A stretch of DNA of 64,000 nt, taken from positions 62,001-126,000 of the forward strand of contig CAMXCT020000253.1 of the NCBI GenBank assembly GCA_947184155.2. Reading direction: 5' to 3'. This DNA comes from Cladocopium goreaui (taxonomy: Eukaryota; Sar; Dinophyceae; Suessiales; Symbiodiniaceae). The position numbers and the translations under genes are program-made. Below, in pieces: positions 1-10,575 of the stretch (position 1 is the stretch's first letter; each line of letters begins with the position of its first letter). Below the pieces are notes generated by a model that searched no databases, was not told the origin of the DNA, and saw nothing but the letters and a program-made list of their open reading frames with translations.

Positions 1-1155
1 GCCAAACAATCAAAAGCACGCTTGTTTTTGCTCTGAAGATCTGGTGCTTCTGAAGCATGAGCGCGGACACTGCCAAAAATCTCTTGGGATCGTTCAATAA
101 GCAGCTTGTCTCTGTTCAAAGGTTGCGCGATATCTATGCCACATGCGTGATATGCTTGACGAGCTTTCTCGTCAGTCAGAGCCATTTCACTGATCTTTGA
201 GCAGCACAAAAGAGCTTGCTGAATGTTCATGCTGCCATGCCTGGTATTCCATTGTGACTTGGTTCGGGACCACTCTCTGGCCCACAGCTGGTGTGGAGCC
301 TGGTCAAGACTGCACAAGGCCTTGGTTGAATAGGCCGGGAGCAGGAATATACGGCATCGGTGCCGCTCAGCAACTATGCAGAGCTCAGGGCTTACATGAA
401 GCCAGCATCCTCCTCCGCTATCGCAAATCAACACTAGCTCTTGAGCCAGCGGAACATGCCTCCGCATTGGCAGCAACCAGCACTGCTCCACAAATTCGGC
501 AAAAATGGCTGCTGAGATTGACCCGGATTGATTTGCACGAATGCACGCGGTGGGCCACGCTTTTTGCATATCGGGCGTGGTGCCGGCAAAAGGAACCACA
601 ACTCCCACCGGCAAATGAGAAGACATCTGCTGGTGTCTCTTGATGGGTAGAAAGGAGCAAATCGTGAGGTGGCTGAAGCCCAATTTGACACCAGTAGCTG
701 CTGCTTTGTGACGCATGTCTCGTGGTACTACTCCCTTGCTCACTTCATCCTGCCGTTGGCTCAAGCCTTTCTCATCTGTGGTGCAAACTCTGTGCGCTTG
801 CTCCTCAAGAAGCACAGCCTTTCCTGCCTGATTCTTTTCCATGATGCCAACGCTCAGGAGCATGTCCTCCAGCTCTTGGAGGCAGCCTACAATGACATCT
901 GGTGTGACTGTCACAACTTCTGCCAAAGACTTCTGCCTTAGGTTTTTCACTTGGATCCAATCCTCTTGGGGCTGGCAGCTCTTCACCCACTGACGAAAGC
1001 TTTGCCACAAAGTATCTTTGTAATAGTGGTCGAAATTCTCAGTGATGCGGGCCTGCATGTCCGCGATGCTTGGGTGATCTCCGAACAAGCCAGCTTTGGC
1101 CATGCGCAGGCTCACCTCAAAAACAAGTGGTGAAAAAGCATTGGCACAAACAAAC
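1..1155 (-). CDS. DDE_1/pogo-like transposase catalytic exon (runs off left edge)
   Basis: Reading the minus strand from about 1155 to base 1 gives one uninterrupted frame of roughly 380 codons that leaves the window. Motifs appear in the order expected for DDE_1 (pogo/Tigger, Tc1-mariner superfamily) endonucleases: VCTTDEKGLSQR matches the first-Asp DETGF box; HLTICSFLP with LPVGVVVPFAG matches the strand and 'price-of-goods' segment; LVLICDSGGGCWLHVSPEL matches the second-Asp DGHxSH box; IFLLPAYSTKALCSLDQ matches the LPPHTTHLLQPLD third-Asp box. A likely acceptor is the TGCCAG near 1155, because the frame is closed by TAA just upstream. The second-Asp box has Gly-Gly where His is usual. The role is inferred as cut-and-paste transposition or a domesticated derivative. 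Zinc/SAP-like exons lie upstream on the same strand. Confidence 0.62.
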
Positions 1156-1332
1156 TGGCAGAAACCAAAATGCCCAAAAGTTTAGCAGCCTATCCAATAC
1201 CATATTTCGAAACAAGGGGTGCAACGTCATGACGCAATTTCTAAATTGAGGCGCTATGGTTTTCGTGACATCCTGGCAAGAGAGCGGGATGCTGCAGCGG
1301 CAGTGAAAACGAATGACGGCCAAAAGGTCCAA

Positions 1333-2031
1333 CTATTCCTGTTTGGAAAGGCTGCTCTCCGGCGAAGCACCGATGCGAAACATTGAAGGGCACTCTTTGT
1401 GCAGCACACCATCTTTCTTGAGAATGTTCAGGACCTTTCCAAGCTTCAGGCGATTGATCTTCAGCTGCGCAAGGTCTTCTTCAGCCTTAAGTGCTGACTT
1501 GATTTTCTGAGACTGCACGAGCAAAGCAACCTTGCAGTACATCTCCCACCTCATCTGGTCCTCGGATGCTATGATCGAAGGATTCTTGGCAAAATCTTTG
1601 TACTCCTTCTTCAGGTCGGCCACACCATAGTCTGTGGAGATCTCCATGACAGCAAGCTTTTCATCTTCTGAAGCTGGTTCTGCGTCTTTGTCACAAGGAG
1701 CCGGCGCAGCTGCAGACGTCGTGGCCGTGTTTACGCCTGGCACTCCCTGCGCCACATGCACAGAAGATGCAGCAGCCGCAACAGGAACTTGGGAATGTGT
1801 GTTCTCAGCTTCATTGGCATTGGCTTGCTCGATCTGCTGCATGATGTCTTCTTGAGACTCCCACCAGGTGAAGCACAGGCCAGGCACTGGCGCCTTGTTT
1901 TCCGCACTGACACCAGCTCCGCACAGCAGGCATACGTCAGCACGAGCTGCTTTGCCCCAGGAAGACTTCTGGTTAACCAGCCTCAGATGATCATTCATAG
2001 GCGCTAGTTCCAAAAACAAGTTAGGAAACAA
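1333..2031 (-). CDS. Exon of the transposase gene, Ala/Pro linker and coiled-coil-like segment
   Basis: An open frame of 232 codons on the minus strand. The N-terminal third contains CLLCGAG, a lone CxxC. The middle is low-complexity Ala/Val/Thr/Pro. The C-terminal 90 residues are charged and helical, with LKKEYKDFAK, then LKAEEDLAQLKINRLKLGKV and an ending around CPSMFRIG. The true exon probably ends near 1370, before the GASPESSLSKQE tail and stop, but no donor was fixed. It lies between the proline-rich exon and the DDE exon of the same strand. No named domain was recognised. Confidence 0.45.
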   Translation of the reverse strand: MFPNLFLELAPMNDHLRLVNQKSSWGKAARADVCLLCGAGVSAENKAPVPGLCFTWWESQEDIMQQIEQANANEAENTHSQVPVAAAASSVHVAQGVPGVNTATTSAAAPAPCDKDAEPASEDEKLAVMEISTDYGVADLKKEYKDFAKNPSIIASEDQMRWEMYCKVALLVQSQKIKSALKAEEDLAQLKINRLKLGKVLNILKKDGVLHKECPSMFRIGASPESSLSKQE

Positions 2032-2199
2032 GTCCTAAGGCAGCAATCCATATATGTTTTTACAGCTTGGGTTACCATCTAAAGCCTTTACTCACCGCCA
2101 TGAGCTTCAGAAGAAACTTGGTGCATGCTTGGTCAAAAAGAAACCTTAATCAGTGGCAAGTCTAAGAACACATTTGCTCGAAAGCAGAGCTTGCACCAA

Positions 2200-2374
2200 C
2201 CAGGTAAGCTGGACAAAGTATCAGCCGACAACTCTCGCTTGAAATCATTGCATGTCACAACTTTGACGTTCGCCTCTGCCAGTTGAGCTGCTTTGACCAA
2301 GACTGTTGTTTCCGGTTGAGGTGGTGGTTCAGCTGGGGCAGGTAATGGTGGTGGAGGAGCACCTCAGTTTTGGG
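2200..2374 (-). CDS. Proline-rich exon
   Basis: On the minus strand a frame opens with GAPPPPLPAPAEPPPQPET and continues into a charged stretch (VKAAQLAEANVKVVTCNDFK, then RELSADTLSSLPGWCKLC). The frame is open for about 58 codons. It is consistent in strand and composition with a linker exon of the transposase-like gene. Boundaries are approximate. Confidence 0.4.
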
Positions 2375-2484
2375 CGAGATCTGGGCGAGGTCCGGGCGAG
2401 GTCCAAAAATGGCTCAAAGAGTCCCGCCCTGGACCCTCACACAACCCAAGCCCAGAAAGTGACCAAACACATCACAAAAATTAG

Positions 2485-2727
2485 GATCTGAATCTGCCGA
2501 GTGGCTAGAATTGAAGCAAGCTCTAGCAAGCAACGCCCGCAGTTCCATCTCCAAGCTTTCTGGGCTGAACTGCACATGCCAATCTCTCAAAGCACCCAAT
2601 AGCGAATCCAAGGAAAGCCTTGCAATTTGAGAAGGTGAGAAGGATTGGGGTTTCTTGACGGGGACTTCAGCGGCTGCAATCTTCTCTGCAGCAGCGGCAA
2701 TCTTCTCAGCTTTTCGTTTTTCACCTA
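2485..2727 (-). CDS. Exon with SAP-like repeat 2
   Basis: The minus-strand frame begins with a lysine/alanine-rich stretch (EKRKAEKIAAAAEKIAAAE) and passes into IARLSLDSLLGALRDWHVQF, then SPESLEMELRALLARACF. The pattern LSL..L..L.......LE.RA.LAR repeats that of the exon at 2789-2974, so the gene holds two related ~35-residue helical repeats that weakly resemble SAP DNA-binding modules (inference). The frame ends near SDPNF at a stop. Confidence 0.45.
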
Positions 2728-2788
2728 TAGTTGCTCAAAGTAAGTTGCTGAGACGGCTTAGAGGGAAACAAACTCACAGTTGTGCCAA

Positions 2789-2974
2789 TCAGAACAAGAA
2801 GCCTGCAGACTGGGCTGAAGGATCAGCGTCGAACAAATGCCTCGCCAATCTTGCCCGCAGCTCTAGATCATGATCTCCAGGGTGTGCTTCAATGCTTCGA
2901 TCTGCTAACTCCTTGTGTAAGTCCACAAGACTCAACCGCCCAACTTGCCACGCATTCAGCATCGAAGACGACAT
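2789..2974 (-). CDS. Exon with SAP-like repeat 1
   Basis: A 61-codon minus-strand frame with Met near 2974 and the core VGRLSLVDLHKELADRSIEA followed by HPGDHDLELRARLARHLF. This matches the neighbouring downstream exon and the hydrophobic spacing of SAP motifs only loosely. It could be the N-terminal DNA-binding region of the transposase-like protein. Confidence 0.45.
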   Translation of the reverse strand: MSSSMLNAWQVGRLSLVDLHKELADRSIEAHPGDHDLELRARLARHLFDADPSAQSAGFLF

Positions 2975-3390
2975 TGTGGTGTCGCGTGACTACGCACGTA
3001 GGTGCGGCACGTGAACCGCTTAGCGGTGCACGCTCAAGTATGGCTTAAGCAGCCACAAACATCAATGACATGCTGTGCTGTGTTCTGAATGACCCTTGCA
3101 AATGTCTCTCGCACAATCTGCCCGCACAAGTAAGTGCTTACGATTCAAACTGCCTAACTATGGAATGGACATGTGTGAATCTGGAATTCATGTCTCAGTC
3201 ATCTGCTCACTGCTCACTTGCTAGTTTGCTAGCACTACACACCAATCTCCAACTAAAGGCTGCGCAGCAATTTTGGCAACCTTCGTGCTTAAGTGCCCCT
3301 GTGTCCCCAAGTCTTTGCTAATCTGGCACGCCTGCAAGCATGCTGTTACACGCTTGCCTGCCAAGAAAATGTAACCCCAAAACAGCCAGT

Positions 3391-3849
3391 CTAAGCGGAG
3401 CCTTTCTTCGGCTTGCACCTAGCACAGGCACAAACATCCTTAGCACCCATCTTCTGGCGCTTTTTGGCGCTCACAGCCAAAACCAAATGTCTGGCACCAG
3501 CTTCATCAATCAAGTTCATAGAACGAGTTGGACCAAGGAGCTCAGCAGCTTTGCTGCAAGCATAACAGTAGGCACCACACAAACGCACTGCACCTTTGAA
3601 GCCCCTTCGGGTTTTCCACTTCCCCTGGTGCTTCTTGACTTTGCAGAAAACACATTCGGGGGCCGAGTCCGGCACACTACCTTTACAACCTAATGACTTG
3701 GCCTTCTCACGCACCTTCATGGCATCAAGCTTCGTGAAAGTCTCGGGATGAAACTGGCGCAGGCTGACTACGTACTCATGCAGCGACAAGTCCTTAGAAA
3801 CTTCCGGTGCAGAACAGTTTGCCAAATTGATTCTGCAAACCTCCAACAA
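3391..3849 (-). CDS. Cys-rich zinc-binding exon
   Basis: An open frame of 152 codons on the minus strand. It has CVFCKVKKHQGKW, then RLCGAYCYACSKAAELLG, and near the end CACARCKPKK, so at least three Cys pairs are placed as in a treble-clef or zinc-ribbon domain. The first 60 residues (including HEYVVSLRQFHPETFTKLDA) look helical. No specific family was recognised. It precedes the SAP-like exons on the same strand and is plausibly the N-terminal part of the same gene. Confidence 0.5.
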   Translation of the reverse strand: MLEVCRINLANCSAPEVSKDLSLHEYVVSLRQFHPETFTKLDAMKVREKAKSLGCKGSVPDSAPECVFCKVKKHQGKWKTRRGFKGAVRLCGAYCYACSKAAELLGPTRSMNLIDEAGARHLVLAVSAKKRQKMGAKDVCACARCKPKKGSA

Positions 3850-3995
3850 AGCACTTGCAGCAGAAAAAAGGGAAAGATCATCAAACCTATGGAGAAAAAA
3901 CTTTTATGCTTGGCATGTCCTTCACGTTTGTTACATGTGGGATCTTTTCTCCACGGGTCGTCTGCCATTCGTTTTGCATGGAATTGTTCATCGCT

Positions 3996-4205
3996 TTAAT
4001 CCTATCTATTTACTATCTATATACTATCCATATACTTCCTATATACTATCTATATTCTATCTATGTTATATCTATACACTATATACGACCTATAAAATTA
4101 CTACCTATACACTATCTATATTCTATCTTATATACTATCTATTTACTATCTATCTATCTATCTATCTGTCTGTCTATCTATCTATCTACCTACCTATCTA
4201 CCTAC
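3996..4205. repeat. TACTATC/TATC microsatellite
   Basis: Runs of TACTATCTA and TATC units with TCTG variants. Open frames through it (YLSIYLSI-type) are artefacts of the repeat. Confidence 0.9.
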
Positions 4206-4487
4206 GCGGCGCGGAAGCAAAGCAGCGCGCAGAAAACATCAACAACCAGCCGCAGCAAACGAAACCACCAGAGCAACGAGACACAAACCCAGCATCGCCA
4301 GCCAGAGCGCTCAACAGCATAGCCCACCAAGGACGGGAGCAGCGCAGCCCAACAGCAAAAGCAAAGCCAAGGATCCGAAGAGACTGCTTGTCCACGGCCA
4401 TCACCAAGTAGCACCTGGGCGACGCAAGGTTGCCGACATTCCGCAATCACAACAACGCGAGCGCGTATAGAAAGTATATAGAGTATA

Positions 4488-4640
4488 TCTGAAACACACG
4501 CATATATATATAAATATAAATGTGCATATATATATATATGTTATTATTAGATGAATATACATATATATATATACATACATATATAAATATCATATCATAT
4601 ATATATATATTACATATACATGTGTTACATATATTTAAAG
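4488..4640. repeat. TA-rich microsatellite
   Basis: Alternating TATATA blocks with CATATA and AATATA variants. No coding potential was seen. Confidence 0.85.
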
Positions 4641-4864
4641 ATGTATGAAGAAAATATGCGATGGATATACGCCTGAAAATCCTACCTTCAAACATCTGCT
4701 CGGTCTACAAAAGAAAACGCTGCGACCTTATCCCAAAAAAACTGTCAGCTGCTGACGTCCCACAACTTCCAATGGACCCAAGAATTCCTTGGATCCAAAA
4801 AAAATATTGGAGCCACACATGCTTGTGCCAAGTAGGCACCAGCCACGTCCTATTTAGAACATTT

Positions 4865-4991
4865 TAGAACAAGAACACGCCACCGTAAAATGAACATCTA
4901 GCTGCACCTTCTCTGGAGTATTCTCCACATCTGCTGGGCGTTTCTTTTCGGGTGTGACAATCATGTCGCACTTCCCACTGCCCTGCGCCAT
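4865..4991 (-). CDS. Possible first exon of the transposase-like gene
   Basis: From an ATG at 4991 the minus strand reads MAQGSGKCDMIVTPEKKRPA then DVENTPEK, a basic, disordered start. AAG|GTGCAG downstream could serve as a donor. Only composition, strand and position support it. Confidence 0.25.
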
Positions 4992-5319
4992 TGGTGCTAA
5001 AGGAAGTGCTGAAGAGCACGTGAGCGATCCCAAATGGCTGCAAAGCCAAGGAAAAAATGCTTGCGTGCACCATTCGCAGAATGCAGGCACAAGCTTCCCA
5101 CACACAAAAAGAAAGACATACAAAACAAGTTTCCCATGTGAAAGGTCGTTGTAAACCAAGGGAATAACTTGAACATCTAAATGTTTCATCTCCTTCAAAA
5201 CCTTGAAGCTGCATGTCACAACGAAATCGATGCGACTTCCCAAAAAGTTTTCGACGCATGTAATGGCAAGATTTAGCGCAAATCGATGCGACTAAAGTGT
5301 CTGACAGTAGCAACTAGCT

Positions 5320-6640
5320 GTTTTTAATGATTATTTAAAACCGCCATTAACAATAAAATTTGAGATGATTACTAAACACCTATAAAAACAACGAGTTTTT
5401 ACATGACATGGTTTTAAACAAAAAAACGCTATTAACAACTAGTTTTTTAGATGATTGTTAAAAACCGTTATTAACAACTAGTTTTTTAGATGATTATTAT
5501 AACCTGCTATTTGAATCTACTTTTTGAGATGATTATAAACCGCTATTAACGACGAGTTTTTATATTTTTACTATAAACCTCCATCAACAACAAGTTTTGA
5601 GAAAATTATTATAAACAACTATTATCAACGAGTTTTTACATGATTATTATAAGCTGCCATTAGCAACGAGTTTATAGGTGATTTTCTGCTTACGTATTAA
5701 CAACTATTTCTTTACATGGTTATTGAAAACCACTATCAAAAACTAGTTTTTAGATTATTATAAACCGCTTTTGTCAGATACGTTTTTTGATGATTATTAC
5801 AACTAGTTGTGTTTTTAAAGATTATCAAATTATTATAAGCCGCCATTAACAATAAGTTTTGAGATGATTACTAAAAACCTCTATTAACAACGAGTTTTTA
5901 CATGATTATTAAACACCGCTATTAACACAATGTTTTTTTAGGTGATTGTTAAAAACCGTTAGTTAGTTACTAACAACTAGTTTTTCAGGTGATTATTTAA
6001 AAAAACGCTATTAACAATTAGTTTTTAGATGATCATTATAAACCTTGATTAACAACTAGTTTGTTAGATGATTACTTTAAACCGCCATTTGTTAAGTTTT
6101 GAGATAGTTATTATAAACCGCTATTAACAACGAGTTTTTACATGAATATTAAAAACGCTATTAACACAAAGTTTTTTAGGTGATTGTTAAAAACCGTTAC
6201 TAACAACTAGTGTTTCAGATGATTATTAAAAACCGCTATTAACAATTAGTTTTTAGATGATTATTATAAACCTTTATTAACAACTAGTTTGTTAGATGAT
6301 GAATATAAACCGCCATTAACAATAAGCTTTGAGATATTTATTATAAACCGCTATTAACAACGAGTTTTTACATGAATATTAACAACCACTATTAACAACT
6401 ATTGTTTTAGGTGAATGTTAAAAACCGTTATTAACAACAAGTTTTTTAGATGATTATTATAATCCGCTATTAACAACTAGCTTTTTGGTGATTATTAAAA
6501 ACCGCTATTAACAACTAGTTTTGAAATGATTGAAATGATTATTATAAACCGCCATTAACAATAAGTTTTGAGATGATTCTTGAAAACCGCTATTAACAAC
6601 GAGACCTTACATGATTATTATATATAAACCTCTATTAACC
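5320..6640. repeat. AT-rich tandem array, 38-40 bp unit
   Basis: About 33 degenerate copies of a unit built from AACCGCTATTAACAACTAG followed by TTTTTAGATGATTATTATAA. Unit starts at 6241, 6279, 6318 and 6356 show 38-39 bp spacing. Variants alternate AACAACTAG, AACAACGAG and AACAATAAG. No coding frame runs through it. Confidence 0.85.
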
Positions 6641-7436
6641 ACCATGATACCACCATTCAGTGTTACGTTAATCTTATTGGATTTTTCCATGGTTCACCGG
6701 GCGAACCTTCTCAGCAAGTCCGGCAAGGCAGCCAGGCGACACTGTCCCTGGGATCCGTTTGAAAGTCTCGGGACTCGGGGAGGTCCAAGATGTAAAAAAC
6801 GATACAGGGAATACATGGGAATACTACATAAAGAAAAGATACATACATATATATATATATATCCAACTATATGTATCATATATGTATATAATTTAGCATT
6901 TTGATGGAAATTTGGGATCCAACTCAGAACTTCTAAATTCTGACCCGATTATTCACCACTATCTAAGACCCAGACTGCCGGTAGTTCGCCCCCATCGTTT
7001 TTGTTGCCATCTTCAGCTGTATCTTCCTGAAGAGGACTGAAACAGTTTTTTCAAGAAGGACATGGTTTGCTTCCTAGTCAGGACCCAATCCACCAGCATG
7101 GTCTATGTCTTGGTAGGGAAAACAATCCACAAATCTGGCTAAAGGGGTGGATGGTGCACTCGAAAATCTTCAGACGAATGGATCCCAGGTCTGGTAGATA
7201 CGACTGCATTCTTTCGACTTAAATCATCCAGAACCACTTCCCCCGAATCATAATACCCCCACAGGCCCCACACCAAACCCCCTGTTTGGTATTGGATCGG
7301 TCACACCGTGGGGTCCCTCATTCTGTCTCCATTCTGCCCCCAGAAACTGGGGATTTCCCGCATGGCCATGTGACTAATGACATCCGAGAGCAAGTGACTA
7401 ATGAACATCAACCGTAAAATATCCATCTCTAACCAT
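6641..7436. other. No supported gene; short TA tract
   Basis: This stretch holds a TA microsatellite near 6850-6895 and otherwise unique sequence. Open frames are short and unconvincing; I see no exon I can defend. Confidence 0.4.
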
Positions 7437-7650
7437 TGTTAACCAAATCCACATGTAATAATTAAATCCAAATCTAATCCACATTTAATCCACTTTGAAT
7501 ACACATTCAATCCACATTTAATCCACTTTAAATCCACATTAAACCCACATTTAATCCACATTGAATACACATTCAATCCACATTTAATCCACTTTAAATC
7601 CACATTAAACCCACATTTAATCCACATTGAATACACATTAAATCCACATA
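7437..7650. repeat. 11 bp minisatellite with 66 bp higher-order period
   Basis: Tandem AATCCACATTT-type 11-mers. Six variants form a 66 bp unit, seen as a 22-residue period when the minus strand is translated. The array covers a little over three higher-order units. Confidence 0.85.
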
Positions 7651-7667
7651 TCACCGCATGTTTTCAG

Positions 7668-7780
7668 CATTTTTCATCAGCCCCAATGGAGCTGTCGCCT
7701 CTAGGGCTTTCAGCAGTTGCTGTTTCAGCTCTCGTAGTGATCGCTGGGAACAGAGTTCCACCTGCCCCAAGAAAGCGCAG
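7668..7780 (+). CDS. Exon-like frame, strand uncertain
   Basis: After TTTTCAG at 7662-7667 the plus strand reads HFSSAPMELSPLGLSAVAVS and so on to APRKRR, followed by CAG|GGATAT. The minus strand also opens (VELCSQRSLRELKQQLLKAL), preceded by GGGGCAG. Either could be an exon; the plus assignment follows the exons downstream. Confidence 0.25.
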
Positions 7781-7786
7781 GGATAT

Positions 7787-7892
7787 ATCTGGGTAAATTT
7801 TAATATTTCACTAATCTGAAAAAGGGGGATGATTCCCCTTACTAACCAGTATTCCAGTGAGGTCACAGAGAGGTCACAATAATTTGCCCAGA
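7787..7892. mobile_element. MITE-like element, family M3
   Basis: Starts ATCTGGGTAAATTTTAATAT and ends with an imperfect inverted copy (AATTTGCCCAGA). Internal GAGGTCACAGAGAGGTCAC matches the other M3 copies at 22823 and 51357. Confidence 0.7.
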
Positions 7893-8058
7893 ACTATCAT
7901 GATTTACAGTGATATTATTATATGTTCACAATACGGCTAATCAAAATGCATAAATGACACATACCTAGGTCTTCCCTTAGGGTCACTTTTTTTGCTTTTT
8001 TGGAAGGAATTAGGTTTTCACATGTTTCGGCGATTCTTATGATTTCATGCTCCTTGCA

Positions 8059-8177
8059 GCATTTTGGGTATCCAGCCCCTACCTTTGACCTCGACTTGAC
8101 CGACCCTGAGCTCAAGATCACCAAGTGCGCTCTCCAGAGATTTCTCTCTTTTTCCTCCCATTTCTCTTTGGCTTGTA
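8059..8177 (+). CDS. Exon of plus-strand gene
   Basis: CTTGCAG precedes an open frame HFGYPAPTFDLDLTDPELKI then TKCALQRFLSF..., ending at TGTAG|GTACTT. Acceptor, donor and frame agree. Function not recognised. Confidence 0.45.
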
Positions 8178-8292
8178 GGTACTTGGCAGTGAGATGCTAA
8201 GCTCCAAGCGGCCAAAGCAGGCTGGCTGTTCTTCGATGTTACTTTCTGGTGAAATTTGCATTTTGATGGCCACTTAAATTACATTTGGGGGA

Positions 8293-8680
8293 TTGAATGA
8301 AAACAGTGCTGCCTCATCCATAGCCTCCCTGCTCAAAGCCTCACCAACGCTAGAGCTCACCAAAACCTTGGCCGGCGAAATGACTCAGCCTGTCCCCACA
8401 CCATTGCACAGGATGTGGGAGGACAAATCTTTGATTCGAGACAGAGCTAGGTCCCTGAAGAAGATTCTTGACTGGCCCACGGTCAATGGAGTTTACCTTG
8501 TTGGGGCGCCTTCTAAGAGAGCCTTTGCCATGAACAAGGTCATCTTGGATTTGACTGCCCAATGGTGGACCCCTCAAAGAGATTATCCCGAATCTGTGCA
8601 GATCGCATTGATTAGGGAAGAGGTGGGGGACCCTAGCAACAAAATGTTCAATTTTATTCCCCATGCACCTGCCAGGTGCG
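8293..8680 (+). CDS. Exon of unknown protein
   Basis: An open frame with non-repetitive, protein-like composition: SLKKILDWPTVNGVYLVGAP, then MNKVILDLTAQWWTPQRDYP, then MFNFIPHAPA. The frame continues into a TCC microsatellite. A donor CCAG|GTGCGG at about 8678 would end the exon before the repeats. The same donor position is kept (as CCAG|GTGAGG) in the second copy of the repeat module at 18.25 kb, although the exon itself is not present there. No domain was recognised. Confidence 0.5.
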
Positions 8681-9466
8681 GGTTGTTAGATTTTATCAGA
8701 GTTGTTCTTCTCCTCTTCCTCCTCCTCCTTGCTCCTCCTTCTCCTCCTCCTCTTCTACCACCTCTGCCTCCACTTCCACGTCCACTGTTGCCTTGCCAAC
8801 TCTTCTGGACCTCAACCTGGGACCTTCCCAGCTCAGTGCGCACCGCTGGACCTCAACCTGGGACCTTCCTAGCTCAGTGCGCACCGCTTGACCTCAACCT
8901 GGGACCTTCCTAGCTCAGTGCGCACCGCTGGACCTCAACCTGGGACCTGCCGAGCTCAGCGCGCACCGCTGGACCTCAACCCACGGCCTTCCGAGCTCAG
9001 TGCGCACCGCTGGACCTCAAAAGCCAGATAGAATGCCAGAAGATATGTCAGATAGAATGTCAGATGGAATGCGAGAAGATATGCCGCTATGCCAGATAAA
9101 ATGCGATAAGATTTGCCAGAAGATATGCCAGATAGAATGTTAGAAGATATGCCAGATAGAATGCCAGAAGGTATGCCAGATAGAATGCCAGATAAAATGT
9201 CAGATAGAATGCCAGAAGATATGCCAGATAAAGTGCCAGAATGTTTGCCAGATAAAGTGCCAGATGATATGCCAGATAGAATGCCAGATGGAATGCCAGA
9301 AGATATGCCAGAACATCTGCCAAAAGATATGCCAGGTAGAATGCCAGAAGCTATGCCAGATAGAATGCCAGATAAAATGCCAGAAGATATGTCAGATAGA
9401 ATGCCAGAAGATTTGCCAGTAACAAAACGTATAGATGTCATGGTGGGGATAACTCGAAGTAAAGTA
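8666..9466 (+). repeat. Minisatellite module, copy 1
   Basis: A composite block: splice-donor-like start, CT-rich TCC tract (about 8702-8760), a 41 bp tandem array (8805-9022; unit starts 8805, 8846, 8887, 8928, 8969, 9010) with core GGACCTCAACCTGGGACCTT, then an array of 12/24 bp units ATGCCAGATAGA/ATGCCAGAAGAT (9023-9420), then about 45 bp of unique sequence. The whole block recurs at 18243-19106 in the same orientation. Confidence 0.85.
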
Positions 9467-9472
9467 ATTTAG
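9113..9472 (+). CDS. Repeat-encoded open frame (MPDRMPED repeats), copy 1
   Basis: The 12/24 bp array stays open on the plus strand as MPDRMPED-type octapeptides followed by LPVTKRIDVMVGITRSKV, after which a stop arrives at once. In the second copy the same frame goes on for about 55 unique residues. This copy therefore looks truncated. Whether it is ever translated is unknown. Confidence 0.3.
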   Translation: MPEDMPDRMLEDMPDRMPEGMPDRMPDKMSDRMPEDMPDKVPECLPDKVPDDMPDRMPDGMPEDMPEHLPKDMPGRMPEAMPDRMPDKMPEDMSDRMPEDLPVTKRIDVMVGITRSKVI

Positions 9473-9768
9473 CAGTTCATAGCTAGACTCAGACCAGATT
9501 TATTTTTCATAGTATCTGTTCCGGGTTACGCTTGTTACAATAATTAGCAACATGAAGAATGTGCATGATCCTGAAGGTCAAGAAGTTCAGGGCCTTGCTC
9601 AACCTGGACCCGCTGGATGTTGCATCCGTCAGTGTTGATAGTTGGGGAATCAAAAAGTTGTTCTCTTACGCGCTGCGGAGATGGTGTGCAGCATCCTTGA
9701 ACCCCAGAGATCCTCACATGCAACATGCATTTTTTTGATTCATTCCACCCCTGTCATGGTTATGTCAA

Positions 9769-10161
9769 GTGGTTGACGTGGTTTTAAAAATTGATACCAG
9801 ATTAAAGCCCTATGTTCATCTAGCTCGATGCCAGGATGAATGTCTTCTGGACATCTATGACACCTTCTCAACCTACTGGGAGGACCCCTCTGCTGGCAGC
9901 AGCACTGACAATGACACTGGTGCATCGGCACCTGGGGTGGCCCCACCCATGTTGGCAATCCTGGATGGAAGTGTCTATGAGGTTGAAGATGATGATCCCC
10001 CTGTGGTCCCTGTGACTGGTGATGCATACATGGCGCCACCGGCACCTGTGCCTGCTGTGCCTGCTCCCATGAGCCCTGTGGCCCCGACATCTTCGGCGAC
10101 GCCGCCGGCGGAGAGAGATGAAATCCTCGCACGGCTGGCTGCCATCAAGCAACTTGACTGA
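9769..10161 (+). CDS. Exon, acidic/proline-rich
   Basis: The frame begins VDVVLKIDTRLKPYVHLARC, continues to ECLLDIYDTFSTYWEDP, then a Pro/Ala/Val-rich linker with DDDPPVVPV, and ends ERDEILARLAAIKQLD and stop. The linker composition resembles N-terminal exons of a large symbiodiniacean protein family. It could be the start of the gene whose core lies at 13.3-14.5 kb. Confidence 0.45.
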   Translation: MVDVVLKIDTRLKPYVHLARCQDECLLDIYDTFSTYWEDPSAGSSTDNDTGASAPGVAPPMLAILDGSVYEVEDDDPPVVPVTGDAYMAPPAPVPAVPAPMSPVAPTSSATPPAERDEILARLAAIKQLD

Positions 10162-10575
10162 AGGGTTTGGGAGTAGTTACAAGGATCAACCACATTCATT
10201 TCAAATCGATAAGCAGCATTTTTTTCATTGGTATATATATATCGATCTATCTCATTATGTTTAAAAATCGAAACTTGTAAATCAGCAATGGGCATAGATG
10301 TTCAGAATTGACCCTGACAAGAAATATTTATAATGCACATGTCCATGACTGCCATTGCGAGGATGGAAATGGACCGTCGGAAAGCTAGTCGGGCTGAAGA
10401 GCATGCTTCTGCTCTGACTTCGGCTGGAGGACCCTGACAATTGAAAATGGGGGGGGGCGGACTAAACAGTTTAGTTCCTCTTTGGTTGCACCGGGCCCAT
10501 TAAAGAAGTATGTGCCCAGTCAGACCACCTACATCCATCTACTATAAGCAGAAAAAATAAAACCATGCAGGACAG
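10162..10575. other. Intron-like, no gene seen
   Basis: Holds a short TA tract near 10232 and a G9 run near 10449. No open frame of note. Confidence 0.35.

Noticed and set aside
755-770. TTGGCTCAAG resembling the 3' end of the dinoflagellate spliced leader
   Set aside because: Only ten bases match, the preceding CCATT of the leader is missing, and it lies inside the coding DDE exon on the other strand. Not a leader relic.
8805-9022. Regular 41 bp repeats considered as a CRISPR array
   Set aside because: Units are contiguous with no variable spacers, in a eukaryotic context; it is a minisatellite.
9023-9420. Minus-strand LAYLLAFYLA repeats as a membrane protein
   Set aside because: They are the antisense of the 12/24 bp minisatellite; the plus-strand reading has the unique in-frame tail, the minus strand has none.
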